Below, in pieces: positions 34,768-43,710 of a stretch of 64,000 nucleotides of DNA (positions within the stretch are counted from its first letter, which is position 1; each line of letters starts with the position of its first letter). The notes beneath the pieces were generated by a model that searched no databases, had not been told where the DNA came from, and was given only the letters and a program-made list of their open reading frames with translations. The translations under genes and the position numbers were made by a program. The DNA comes from Methylophilaceae bacterium (GTDB taxonomy: Bacteria; Pseudomonadota; Gammaproteobacteria; Burkholderiales; Methylophilaceae), in contig JAIYBT010000010.1 in NCBI GenBank assembly GCA_027488395.1, positions 62,001 to 126,000 of the forward strand, read 5' to 3'.

Positions 34768-35631
34768 TTAATCTTTAATCAAAATGTTTCTAAGATAATG
34801 TTTTAACACCCTTATAATTACATAGAACGATAAACCTGACATATACATTAATTTTAAATCATTAAATCTAAGCTTAAATCCGTAGTACTCCGAAAACACT
34901 TGAATCAAACAACGATAACTAGCTAAATTATTAGCTGTTAGCTCATGTTTTTTTAAAAACAACAAACAAGCATTTAATATCTTAATTTTATTTTGATGAG
35001 AGATTCGATCTTGTCTTGGAGTGATATCAAAAACATATGAATTAATATCTAGCAATCTGGCCGAACCATTAATCCTCAAAAATCGATAAAAAAATTCAAT
35101 ATCTTGCCAGGCCTGCATTTCCTCATCAAACAACCCAGCTTTAAGATAATTTTCAACCGTTGAAAATAACTGATTCCCAACGTGATTGGCATTATGCATA
35201 TCGGTAAAGTGTACAGATGATATTTTATTTGAATATGAGAACTTACTATTGTTACGATATTTGTAATTCACATATAACGCTGAAAATTTCACACCGAATT
35301 TATTTAAAAGTTGCCAATATTCTATGAGAGCTGCAATGTGATCTGGCTCAAATTCGTCATCATCATCAAGACCAGTTATAAACTCGCCATTAGCTTGTTT
35401 AATCGCTAAGTTTCTCGAAGCGCATGCACCAATACTTTTCGCGTTCGTTAAAAATTTAACCCTATTATCATTTGCAGATAGTTCGCTGAGATAGGCAAAA
35501 GTATCATCTGTTGATCCATCATCAACAACGATTACTTCAATTTCACGATGAGTTTGATTCAGTACTGATTGAATTGCAATACGCAACATATCCAGCCTAT
35601 TTTTTGTTGGTATATAAATTGAAACTAGCAT
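34768..35631 (-). CDS. Family 2 glycosyltransferase
   Basis: A 287-residue GT-A enzyme. It has SIYIPTKNRLDMLRIAIQSV at the N-terminus, VVDDGSTDDT as nucleotide-binding loop and ITGLDDDDEFEPDH with the metal-binding aspartates. Its C-terminal part is lysine- and aromatic-rich and ends near a short hydrophobic segment. It probably adds one residue of the repeat unit. It is separated by 151 and 179 bp from its neighbours, more than usual for this strand, suggesting piecewise assembly of this segment. Confidence 0.88.
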   Translation of the reverse strand: MLVSIYIPTKNRLDMLRIAIQSVLNQTHREIEVIVVDDGSTDDTFAYLSELSANDNRVKFLTNAKSIGACASRNLAIKQANGEFITGLDDDDEFEPDHIAALIEYWQLLNKFGVKFSALYVNYKYRNNSKFSYSNKISSVHFTDMHNANHVGNQLFSTVENYLKAGLFDEEMQAWQDIEFFYRFLRINGSARLLDINSYVFDITPRQDRISHQNKIKILNACLLFLKKHELTANNLASYRCLIQVFSEYYGFKLRFNDLKLMYMSGLSFYVIIRVLKHYLRNILIKD

Positions 35632-35810
35632 GGGATTGAAATTATTTTATGAGGTAAATTATTAATAATAAATAGAACCAAAGTTAAATTTTATTCAAGA
35701 TGTTTTATTAAAAAAAATTTAACTTAAGCATCCGAATATATTAAGCCATAGTAAGCCTATAGGTTTTTTTATAACTTTAAATAATTAATTTTAACAATTT
35801 GCGTTTCTTC

Positions 35811-36968
35811 TTATTTACCGTACATTGAGTAAAGCTTATTTACTTGGATCTTAGAATTATGGTAATTGCTAATAAAGCTTGGGGCCATTTTACTGAGCTT
35901 GGTAAGTGATTCCTCATTAATTAATAGATTGGTTAAAATTTCAACAAGTCTATTAATATCCCCCTCTTCAAAAACCAAACCAGTCACAAAATCATTGACA
36001 CCTTCTCCAGATGCACCTGATGCTGAGGTCACCACTGGTACTCCTATTGATTGTGCTTCAAGTAATACTATTGGCAGACCTTCTGAATCTCCATTTTTAG
36101 CGCGAATACTTGGTAGACAAAAAATTCTGCTAGTTTCCAGCTCAGATTTTACAATTGTAGATGATTGCATCCCTTTAAATTCAACGACTACGTTGAGTTG
36201 ATTTGCAAGCTGTTTCATATTATGCAACATTGGCCCATCACCAATCATGACCAGTTGTGCCTCTGGTATCTGCTTCTGTACGTATGAAAAAGCTTTAATT
36301 AATAGATCAGGTGCTTTTTTTTCTACCATCCTACCTACAAAAAGAACTTTGAGTGGACGTTGAGCAACTGGAATAGGTGATGGTGGAAAATCATCAGGAT
36401 TGATACCTAAGTAAATCACATTTACTTTATTTACTGGAATATCAAATTGCGAGGTTGCCATATTTTTAAGAGCATCCGAAACTGCAATAAAAGATACATC
36501 AGGATCGTTAGCCATTTTTGCTAATTTGGCAGGATATTCTCTCATCTGCTCTCCCATCTCTCCCGATAACCAAACCTCTGGATATATGGAAACATCATAG
36601 CCATGTAGCGTCACTACTAATTTTATTTTTAAAGCTTTAGCAAGTTTGTAAGCTTCAATCCCATCAACAGCAAAATGAGCATGAATAACTGCAGGATTAA
36701 ACGCTTTTGCCTGTTCAATGATATGTGGTTCTAAATATAAAGGGTTGAAAAAACGATTTAATCTAATCTTTATTTTAGAAAAAAATGAGTATGTATTTGG
36801 GGTTTGACAAACATGATAATTTAAATCAGATAAGTCAAGTGAGTTAGCGCTTTTTTCTAATCCAAATAAAACTGCATTCCATTCTTTTATTAAAGCAACC
36901 TGAAGCTTAATAAAGGTCTCTGAGGGTGGAAGTAAGATTCTACGAAAAACCAAGACAGTTTTTTTCAT
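35811..36968 (-). CDS. Family 4 glycosyltransferase
   Basis: A 385-residue GT-B enzyme of the GT4 family. It has IHAHFAVDGIEAYKLAKAL with HGYDVSIYPE in the N-terminal domain, then VLFVGRMVEKKAPDLLI and GDSEGLPIVLLEAQSIG with the conserved EX7E-type signature. It most resembles colanic-acid-type transferases. Start and the preceding flippase stop share ATGA (36965-36968), so the two are translationally coupled. Confidence 0.89.
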   Translation of the reverse strand: MKKTVLVFRRILLPPSETFIKLQVALIKEWNAVLFGLEKSANSLDLSDLNYHVCQTPNTYSFFSKIKIRLNRFFNPLYLEPHIIEQAKAFNPAVIHAHFAVDGIEAYKLAKALKIKLVVTLHGYDVSIYPEVWLSGEMGEQMREYPAKLAKMANDPDVSFIAVSDALKNMATSQFDIPVNKVNVIYLGINPDDFPPSPIPVAQRPLKVLFVGRMVEKKAPDLLIKAFSYVQKQIPEAQLVMIGDGPMLHNMKQLANQLNVVVEFKGMQSSTIVKSELETSRIFCLPSIRAKNGDSEGLPIVLLEAQSIGVPVVTSASGASGEGVNDFVTGLVFEEGDINRLVEILTNLLINEESLTKLSKMAPSFISNYHNSKIQVNKLYSMYGK

Positions 36969-38413
36969 GACGTTTTTAGCCTAGGTATTTTTATTTTTAA
37001 ACTACTTAATAATAGTGTCCATGCATTTGGAAACATTACTCTTAAACTGATTAAATAAGCTGTTGCACCAATAAGCACCTGGAGCATTAAAGTTAAAAAT
37101 GAATTATGGAAATTATCAGATAAAAGTTCGATTATGGTTGCTATCAACAACATTAAAGAACTTGAAACGATAGCAGGTTTTAGACGATCCATAAGTTCAC
37201 TACCGCTTGCATTTACTAATCGAATCACTAACGCAAAATGTGTGATAACAATAAAAATATTTGCAATAAAATAAAATTCACACATGACATTAATGTCGTA
37301 TTGTGAACCAAAATAAAACGCAGTAATTTGAAGTATTGCTGAATAAAAGCCTAGTTTAAATAACGTGTAGGTTTTACCTTTAGACATAAATACAGTGCCA
37401 GTCGTACTGTTTATAGATTGAAGCACCCCCGTTAGACATAACCAGTTAAGTAAGTCTGTTAAACCTAACCATTTATTTCCATAAATAGATTGTACGAATG
37501 CTTCTCGGCAGGACCATAACCCTAACATCATTGGAAATGTAATTAAGCTGACATATGTCAACGCATTAAAGTATGTATTTTTAAAAGCAATTTCATCATG
37601 TTGAAGTTGACTAAGGACAGGAAATAATGCGCGGTTTGAAACATAAGTAATGGTTTGTAGCGGCATCAACATCAATTTCATTGCTGTCGAATATAAACCT
37701 AATGCGATTGTCCCAAGTAACTTCCCAACAATAAATACATCAAGATTTCTTGAGAAAAAGTTGATTAGGTTAAAACCAGTCAAGTTTGCGCTAAAACCAA
37801 ACATGGTGTTCATACTCTCTTTTGACGCTTTAAATGATGGGCGCCAGGTGTTTATTTTTAATAACCAAAATTGTGAAAAGGGAAGCACAAGTAAGCTTGG
37901 TAACACTAAGCTGTAAACACCAAACCCTGTGAGCGCTAATGTGAGGGTCATTACAAAGGCAATAAAGTTGGTTATCGCTTCTATCATGGCTAGTTGCTTA
38001 AATCGCCCTTCCCTTTCCATTAGGCTAGTGGGCACGATGCCAAATGAAGAGATTGGGAACCCCAAAGATACAATAATGAGTATCCATTTAAGGTCAGCTT
38101 CATGGTAGTAGTTTGCAATAAATGGCGCACCCACTAAGACAATAACCATCAACAAAACTGACATAAAAAATGAAATGACAAAAGCTGTATTTTTATGCGC
38201 TTGGCTAAGCACCTTGGTTTGAACGAGTGATGCGCCGATGCCTAAGTCTTTGAAAAGGTTGATGAAGGCCATCACAGCAGAGGATAGCGCAACAATACCG
38301 TAATATTCAGGACTGAGTATTCGAGCAACGATAGTAACGCTTAAGAGTTGGATACCAAGTCTGATGATTTGAGCAATTGCAAGCCAACGTGCATTATTAG
38401 CTACTTGGTTCAT
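36965..38413 (-). CDS. Polysaccharide flippase, MOP family (copy 1)
   Basis: A protein of about 482 residues with some twelve to fourteen hydrophobic helices, of the Wzx/RfbX-like multidrug-oligosaccharidyl-lipid-polysaccharide exporter superfamily. It should flip undecaprenyl-linked repeat units to the periplasm. The open frame extends to 38479. The ATG at 38413 has a good AAAGGG site and gives MNQVANNARWLAIAQ, which aligns with the start of the downstream-numbered paralogue, so I chose it. The adjacent gene 38535-39968 encodes a close paralogue; this copy is separated from it by 121 bp. Confidence 0.88.
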   Translation of the reverse strand: MNQVANNARWLAIAQIIRLGIQLLSVTIVARILSPEYYGIVALSSAVMAFINLFKDLGIGASLVQTKVLSQAHKNTAFVISFFMSVLLMVIVLVGAPFIANYYHEADLKWILIIVSLGFPISSFGIVPTSLMEREGRFKQLAMIEAITNFIAFVMTLTLALTGFGVYSLVLPSLLVLPFSQFWLLKINTWRPSFKASKESMNTMFGFSANLTGFNLINFFSRNLDVFIVGKLLGTIALGLYSTAMKLMLMPLQTITYVSNRALFPVLSQLQHDEIAFKNTYFNALTYVSLITFPMMLGLWSCREAFVQSIYGNKWLGLTDLLNWLCLTGVLQSINSTTGTVFMSKGKTYTLFKLGFYSAILQITAFYFGSQYDINVMCEFYFIANIFIVITHFALVIRLVNASGSELMDRLKPAIVSSSLMLLIATIIELLSDNFHNSFLTLMLQVLIGATAYLISLRVMFPNAWTLLLSSLKIKIPRLKTS

Positions 38414-38534
38414 TTCATGCCCTTTAAAATATACTTGCTGAAATGTGCCATGAATAACCGGTTGTTTAAATCCGCACAATCAATCAAAAAAGCCTTTTTT
38501 TTTAATTAAATTAAATTAACTATTTAGTTTATCT

Positions 38535-39968
38535 TTATTGTTTTGTAGTTTTAATACTACTCAACAGCGTTTCCCATGAACGTGGAAACATAATCTTTAT
38601 TGTTATCAAATATCCAGCGCCACCAATCATTACTTGCAATATTAATGTTATTAACAAGTTATGTAGGTTTAAGGAAAGATATTTTGCAATAGTTGCGAAT
38701 AACAACATAACCAAGGTCGCGATTATTGCAGGAAATAATCTTGAAGTAAGCTCTTTATAATCTGAATTGATTAGTTTTATTACATAGTAAAACTGTGGGA
38801 TAACGACTAGTATATTTGCAAAAAAATAGTACTGACACATCACTTTAATATTGTTTTGTGAGCCAAGATAAAATGCCGAAATCTGTAAAAAAGCGGCATA
38901 AATCCCAAGTTTAAAAAGCGTTACAGTTTTAGCTTTAGCGATAAAAACTACATTTGTGGTAGCGTTAATGGATTGTAATAAACCAGCTAAGCAAAGCCAT
39001 TGAAGTAATTCGATCAAACCTAACCATTTATTACCATAAATTATATGTACGAAGGCATCTCGACAAACCCATAATCCAATGATCATTGGAAAAGTAATTA
39101 AGCTTACGTAGCTCAAAGTATTTAAGTAAGTATTTTTAAAACCTTCTTGATCGTCAATCAATTGACTTAATACTGGGAACATCGCGCGATTAGAAACATA
39201 AGTTATTGTTTGTAACGGCAACATCATCAACTTCATGCTCGTTGAATATAATCCTAGTGCAACTGTACCAAGCATCTTACCAACGAGAAATACATCTAAA
39301 TTTCGTGACAAGTAGTTAATCAAGTTGAACCCAGTTAGATTGGCACTGAAAGTAAATAGGGCTTTTATATTATTTCGAGTAGTTCTAAATGACGGCTTCC
39401 AATTGTTTATTTTTAAAATCCAAATTACATATATTGGAAGAACTAATAAACTTGGGACAACGAGGCTATATACGCCAAATCCAACCAACGCAAAAGTGAC
39501 TGTAATTGCAAAAGTTAAAAAAGTTGTTACAGCCTCCAAGATGGCAAACTCTTTAAAACGCCCATCTCTTTCCATCAAGCATCCAGGTACTATACCGATT
39601 GCAGACAGTGGAAAACCAGCACCAATAAGTATTAGTACCCATTTAAGGTCGGGTTCGTGATAATAATTGGAAATAAATGAAGCTGAAATTAAAATAACTA
39701 AAAATAAGAACACAGACATTGCAAATAAAATCGCAAATGCAGCATTTTTGTGGTCATCAGTTAAATTCTTTGTTTGAATGATAGATTCGCTAATTCCAAG
39801 TTCTCTAAAAAGACTTATCAAAGCCATTACAGAGGTTGATAAAGCGATAATTCCGTAATACTGAGGATTTAAAAGTCGTGCAAGTATAGTTACACTAAGT
39901 AATTGAATACCTATTTTTGTTATCTGTGCGACAGCAAGCCATCGTGCGTTACTAGCAACTTGATTCAT
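38535..39968 (-). CDS. Polysaccharide flippase, MOP family (copy 2)
   Basis: A 477-residue polytopic Wzx-type flippase very similar along its whole length to its neighbour: MNQVASNARWLAVAQI start, shared segments such as GFGVYSLV and NLTGFNLIN, and shared KWLG. Both are full length with intact helices, so neither looks like a pseudogene. It lies 29 bp after the second ugd. Two flippases in tandem may export different lipid-linked units or be a recent duplication with partial divergence. Confidence 0.88.
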   Translation of the reverse strand: MNQVASNARWLAVAQITKIGIQLLSVTILARLLNPQYYGIIALSTSVMALISLFRELGISESIIQTKNLTDDHKNAAFAILFAMSVFLFLVILISASFISNYYHEPDLKWVLILIGAGFPLSAIGIVPGCLMERDGRFKEFAILEAVTTFLTFAITVTFALVGFGVYSLVVPSLLVLPIYVIWILKINNWKPSFRTTRNNIKALFTFSANLTGFNLINYLSRNLDVFLVGKMLGTVALGLYSTSMKLMMLPLQTITYVSNRAMFPVLSQLIDDQEGFKNTYLNTLSYVSLITFPMIIGLWVCRDAFVHIIYGNKWLGLIELLQWLCLAGLLQSINATTNVVFIAKAKTVTLFKLGIYAAFLQISAFYLGSQNNIKVMCQYYFFANILVVIPQFYYVIKLINSDYKELTSRLFPAIIATLVMLLFATIAKYLSLNLHNLLITLILQVMIGGAGYLITIKIMFPRSWETLLSSIKTTKQ

Positions 39969-39997
39969 ATTTGTAATAAAAAAGTATTTATTTGAGT

Positions 39998-41164
39998 TTA
40001 GTCGCTACCAAATAAATCTCTTGTAAATATTTTTTCTTTTACCTCATCCAAGTCGCTCGACATTCTATTACTAATAATGATATCTGATAAATTTTTAAAC
40101 TCATCTAGGTTTCGAATCACTCTAGAGTTGTAGAACAGATCGTCTAAAAGCTCTGGCTCGTAAACAACTACTTCTATCCCTTTGGCTTTAATACGTTTCA
40201 TAATGCCCTGAATACTTGAGGCTCTAAAATTATCAGAACCAGCTTTCATGATGAGTCGATAGACCCCCACCACTTTTGGGTTTTGCTTGGTAATGGTTTC
40301 AGCAAGAAAGTCTTTTCTGGTGGTATTGGATTGCACAATTGCATTAATTAAACTTTGAGGCACAGAATTGTAATTAGCAAGCAATTGTTTCGTGTCTTTT
40401 GGTAGACAATAACCACCATATCCAAAGGATGGATTGTTATAGTGGTTTCCAATCCGAGGATCTAAACAAACGCCTTGTATTATTTCTCTAGTATTTAAAT
40501 CGTATCTAATAGCATAACTATCTAGCTCATTAAAATAAGCTACTCGCATTGCAAGATAAGTGTTTGAGAATAGTTTGATAGCTTCTGCTTCTGTGCTGTC
40601 TGTGAGTAAAATTTCAGCATCCGGCTTGAGGCAGCAATCTTTGAGTAATGTTGCAAACGTTTCTGCTCTATCCGATTTTTCACCCACAATAATACGTGAG
40701 GGATAAAGGTTATCGTAAAGCGCCTTGCCTTCACGTAAAAACTCAGGTGAAAAGATGATATTTGGATTTTGGTGCTTTTCTCTCGCTTGTTTGGTAAAGC
40801 CCACAGGGACGGTCGACTTCACAATAATTAGCGCATGTGGTGCAATTGCGGTGACATCGGCTATGACTTTTTCAACAGAGCTGGTATTAAAATAATTGGT
40901 TTGCGGATCATAATCGGTGGGTGTAGCTACAATTACGTAATCTGCATGGCTATAGGCTGCTTGCGTATCTAATGTAGCCGTTAAATGTAGCGTTTTAGTA
41001 GCAAAATAAGATTCGATTTCATGATCTGAAATTGGTGATTTGCGCTGATTGATTAAATCAACCTTTTCAGGCACAACATCTAACGCAATCACATGATGGT
41101 TTTGAGATAGTAAAGTTGCGAGTGATAAGCCAACGTACCCTGTTCCAGCAATACAAATATTCAT
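39998..41164 (-). CDS. ugd: UDP-glucose 6-dehydrogenase (copy 2)
   Basis: A 388-residue enzyme oxidising UDP-glucose to UDP-glucuronate. The N-terminal [18 protein letters not shown] binds [17 protein letters not shown] gives the substrate-site Lys and Asn, and [11 protein letters not shown] carries the catalytic Cys. It is the same length as copy 1 (16272-17438) and obviously homologous over its full length, but diverged at the DNA level. A TTG at 41170 would add two residues; the ATG at 41164 restores the normal N-terminus. It follows epsI by 24 bp and belongs to the eps core transcript. Confidence 0.93.
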   Translation of the reverse strand: MNICIAGTGYVGLSLATLLSQNHHVIALDVVPEKVDLINQRKSPISDHEIESYFATKTLHLTATLDTQAAYSHADYVIVATPTDYDPQTNYFNTSSVEKVIADVTAIAPHALIIVKSTVPVGFTKQAREKHQNPNIIFSPEFLREGKALYDNLYPSRIIVGEKSDRAETFATLLKDCCLKPDAEILLTDSTEAEAIKLFSNTYLAMRVAYFNELDSYAIRYDLNTREIIQGVCLDPRIGNHYNNPSFGYGGYCLPKDTKQLLANYNSVPQSLINAIVQSNTTRKDFLAETITKQNPKVVGVYRLIMKAGSDNFRASSIQGIMKRIKAKGIEVVVYEPELLDDLFYNSRVIRNLDEFKNLSDIIISNRMSSDLDEVKEKIFTRDLFGSD

Positions 41165-41188
41165 AAACAAGTTCTCGGAAAAGGTTGG

Positions 41189-41923
41189 TTAGGGCACTAA
41201 TAATGCTGGGTTTGTATTTTTAACGAATTCCACCATCGAGGCAAGAAAATCATTTTGTGTTTCATAAGCTTCTTTTAATTGCGATTCGTCGGTTACCGTA
41301 CTTGATACTCGCACCAAAATGCCATCATCTAAACGACGATACAACAACCCATCTTTGATGATTTTTAAGCGCATTTGCAACCCAGATCTTAAAGTCTCAT
41401 CCCCTACCCTAATCCAGTAGGAAACAGCTTCTAAATGCCCTTGTCCACTATAGAGTTGTTGTTTTCCTAAAATAGGTGTCTGGCTTGATAAGCCATTAAA
41501 GACTACATTTTTTGAAAATAACATTTGATAGCCCTGTGCGGGATAACATACATCAGGCTGGTGAATTTTTACGTCTTGACGTTGTTGTTTGGCATAAGCC
41601 AGCGCCAACATGACGGCTTGACCTTTACTGTTTACGTAAGTACGCATTAATACATCGTCATATAGTTGATTTACTAGGCTGCGTTCATCGCTCACCAGAT
41701 TCACTTGTGGCGTGTTTTGCTCCACTTCATGCCAATCACCAAATGCAGTTGGAATGGTGGTTTTAAAATCACTCTCAATCTTTGCGTAGTGTTGACTGGG
41801 CTTTAAAAAACTTGCAAAGCCAAAAAACATAATTGCTAAAACCAACAATATCAACCCAGTTTTGAGCGATAAAGTGGGTAGTTTTGAGAACAACTCTTTT
41901 GCAGTAAGTGTTTGATTAGTCAT
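41189..41923 (-). CDS. epsI: Exosortase-associated protein EpsI
   Basis: A 244-residue membrane-anchored protein of the EpsI (DUF3485) family. One N-terminal hydrophobic helix (about 19-40) precedes a periplasmic domain with the family motif HQPDVCYPAQGYQM. EpsI is encoded beside, or fused to, exosortases in PEP-CTERM/exopolysaccharide loci; its exact activity is not established. It overlaps xrtB by 8 bp, so both are produced together. Confidence 0.9.
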   Translation of the reverse strand: MTNQTLTAKELFSKLPTLSLKTGLILLVLAIMFFGFASFLKPSQHYAKIESDFKTTIPTAFGDWHEVEQNTPQVNLVSDERSLVNQLYDDVLMRTYVNSKGQAVMLALAYAKQQRQDVKIHQPDVCYPAQGYQMLFSKNVVFNGLSSQTPILGKQQLYSGQGHLEAVSYWIRVGDETLRSGLQMRLKIIKDGLLYRRLDDGILVRVSSTVTDESQLKEAYETQNDFLASMVEFVKNTNPALLVP

Positions 41924-42803
41924 TGGTGAGTAATCGATGAAGATTAAATTTTTCGGCGATTTTTTGGATCAGTGCGTCTATCAATATGATTAACACCAAG
42001 GCTGTCATAAACAACAACATGCCAGAGAAGTTATGTAAAAAACCTTGTCCAGCTTCATCGCCAGCGTGATAGGTAATTAATGCAAGCGTACAAACACGTA
42101 ACACGTTAGATGTAAAAGAGACAGGGACAATTAACACAGCTAGTAAAACGTTGCGCCAGAAAGCTTGGTGGTTAATCACATTAATGTAAAGCAACCCTAT
42201 GGCTTCTAGCGTAAACAATGAATTCAGCCCAGCACAAGCATCGGCAACCAATAACTTGTAGGGTCCGATTTGTAAAATAACGCCGGATCGCGCAATTGGA
42301 TAATCAAATGCAAATAAGAGTTGATCTGCAGCGTATGAAACTGCAATTTTCATCGGTTGAGTAATGGTGTCAATGAGAGATGCCGGCCAAGGCATTAAAA
42401 AGACAAAAAAGAATAAAGCAAACCAGTATTTAAGCGCGATGTTGTGACCAAAATCAATACACAACACCCCAGCCAAAATCAACACCAACGAAATAATGGA
42501 GAGCAAATAAACGGTCTGTGAATGGCCAATTACATAGATAACTAGGCCTAGAGACACCAATACCCACCCCAACCAAGGCGATGGATTAAATGTTTGTGGA
42601 ACAGACAGCAATTGTTTGGTTTTGAAGTAAAAAAACCAAAGTGCGATGGCTAATACTACTGGACCATGCGATTGTGTTTCAGAACTCCATACCGTGATAA
42701 ACAAATCGTAAAACACGGGTACAAACAGCACAAGTAATGCTGCGAGTAAAAATGCATAGCTGAGCGCTTTGCTTCGGTTGAGTGGGAGTGCAGTGGCGCC
42801 CAT
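41916..42803 (-). CDS. xrtB: Exosortase B
   Basis: A 295-residue polytopic membrane protein of the exosortase family, the presumed transpeptidase that cuts PEP-CTERM signals and attaches the proteins to a surface carrier. The catalytic triad is visible: Cys190 in VADACAGLNS, Arg236 in SNVLRV and His257 in LHNFSG, each near a membrane helix. About eight helices are predicted. The eps gene order around it matches the XrtB type. Its likely substrates in this window are the two PEP-CTERM proteins at 13630-14728. It starts 1 bp after epsG. Confidence 0.93.
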   Translation of the reverse strand: MGATALPLNRSKALSYAFLLAALLVLFVPVFYDLFITVWSSETQSHGPVVLAIALWFFYFKTKQLLSVPQTFNPSPWLGWVLVSLGLVIYVIGHSQTVYLLSIISLVLILAGVLCIDFGHNIALKYWFALFFFVFLMPWPASLIDTITQPMKIAVSYAADQLLFAFDYPIARSGVILQIGPYKLLVADACAGLNSLFTLEAIGLLYINVINHQAFWRNVLLAVLIVPVSFTSNVLRVCTLALITYHAGDEAGQGFLHNFSGMLLFMTALVLIILIDALIQKIAEKFNLHRLLTND

Positions 42804-42804
42804 A

Positions 42805-43671
42805 CTAACCAGCGTTTAATGCTACGTGCACTTCAACACCTAAGCTTTTACAAGCTTCTATCGCAGCTTCTAGATCATTTAATGCAGTTTTGTTTTGTTG
42901 TGTTGAAATTAACACACCGCCAATTTTCTTGGCAACAATTTCTGCATCGGACGTGGTTAATATTGGTGAAGTATCTACAATAATCACATCATACACACTG
43001 GCGAAACGGGTCAGTAACTCGTCAAATCCGCTTTTATTAAGTAGTTCCTGGGGATTGGGTGGCGTAGCACCTGCAGTTAATACACTTAAATTTAACAATG
43101 CCGAAATTCTAACCACCACGTCATCAGCGGCTCTGCCAATCAATATATCAGAAAGCCCCAAATGATTATTGAGTTTAAACAGCTTATGCTGTTTTGGTGT
43201 TCTTAAATTGGCATCAATTAACAAAGTACGCTCACCAAGTTGTGAAAATACAATTGCTAAATTTGCCGCTAAATCGTTCACTCCGTCTTCGTCTTTCGCG
43301 GAGGAAATAGCAATGGCTTTATGTCCAGCTTCAAACCAACGTAACATCAATTGGGTTCTAAGCGAACGTAGTGATTCAACTTGTTTTGAAAACGGATCAA
43401 ATGCCGATATCAAACTCCGGTCAAAGGTAGCTTGATCAGGTGACAAATAAGGGTAATCAAACTGGTAAGAAAGAGCGTGATTAATATCGTCAATGGTCAC
43501 GAAACCTAACGCTAAGGCTGCTTCGCCAAAACGCATATTTTTATCTTTTTGAAATTTAAGTATTTTTTCAGCGTCTTTGTCGGTTATTTTTCCCATATCC
43601 AACAACAAATGGCCGATATTGGAAGACACTAACTTGGTTTGCGGACTGTTTTCAGTTTCTATAATGTTCAT
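42805..43671 (-). CDS. epsG: EpsG-type chain-length-determinant tyrosine kinase homologue with degenerate P-loop
   Basis: A 288-residue protein of the CpsD/CapB/EpsG family of BY-kinase-like ATPases that partner with the Wzz-type EpsF. An N-terminal helical module (20-75, GKITDKDAEKILKF) resembles the MshEN-type domain common in EpsG. The ATPase core retains Walker A' LLIDANLR at 150-157 and Walker B VIIVDTSP at 229-236. At the Walker A position it reads SSAKDEDGVN (123-132), with Val and Asn where Lys-Ser/Thr is required. There is also no C-terminal tyrosine cluster. The protein may bind its partner without catalysis. Not a frameshift: both flanks read normally. Confidence 0.88.
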   Translation of the reverse strand: MNIIETENSPQTKLVSSNIGHLLLDMGKITDKDAEKILKFQKDKNMRFGEAALALGFVTIDDINHALSYQFDYPYLSPDQATFDRSLISAFDPFSKQVESLRSLRTQLMLRWFEAGHKAIAISSAKDEDGVNDLAANLAIVFSQLGERTLLIDANLRTPKQHKLFKLNNHLGLSDILIGRAADDVVVRISALLNLSVLTAGATPPNPQELLNKSGFDELLTRFASVYDVIIVDTSPILTTSDAEIVAKKIGGVLISTQQNKTALNDLEAAIEACKSLGVEVHVALNAG

Positions 43672-43710
43672 TTGGAATTAACTCAGCAAAATTAGGGTGT
43701 TTGATCGATA

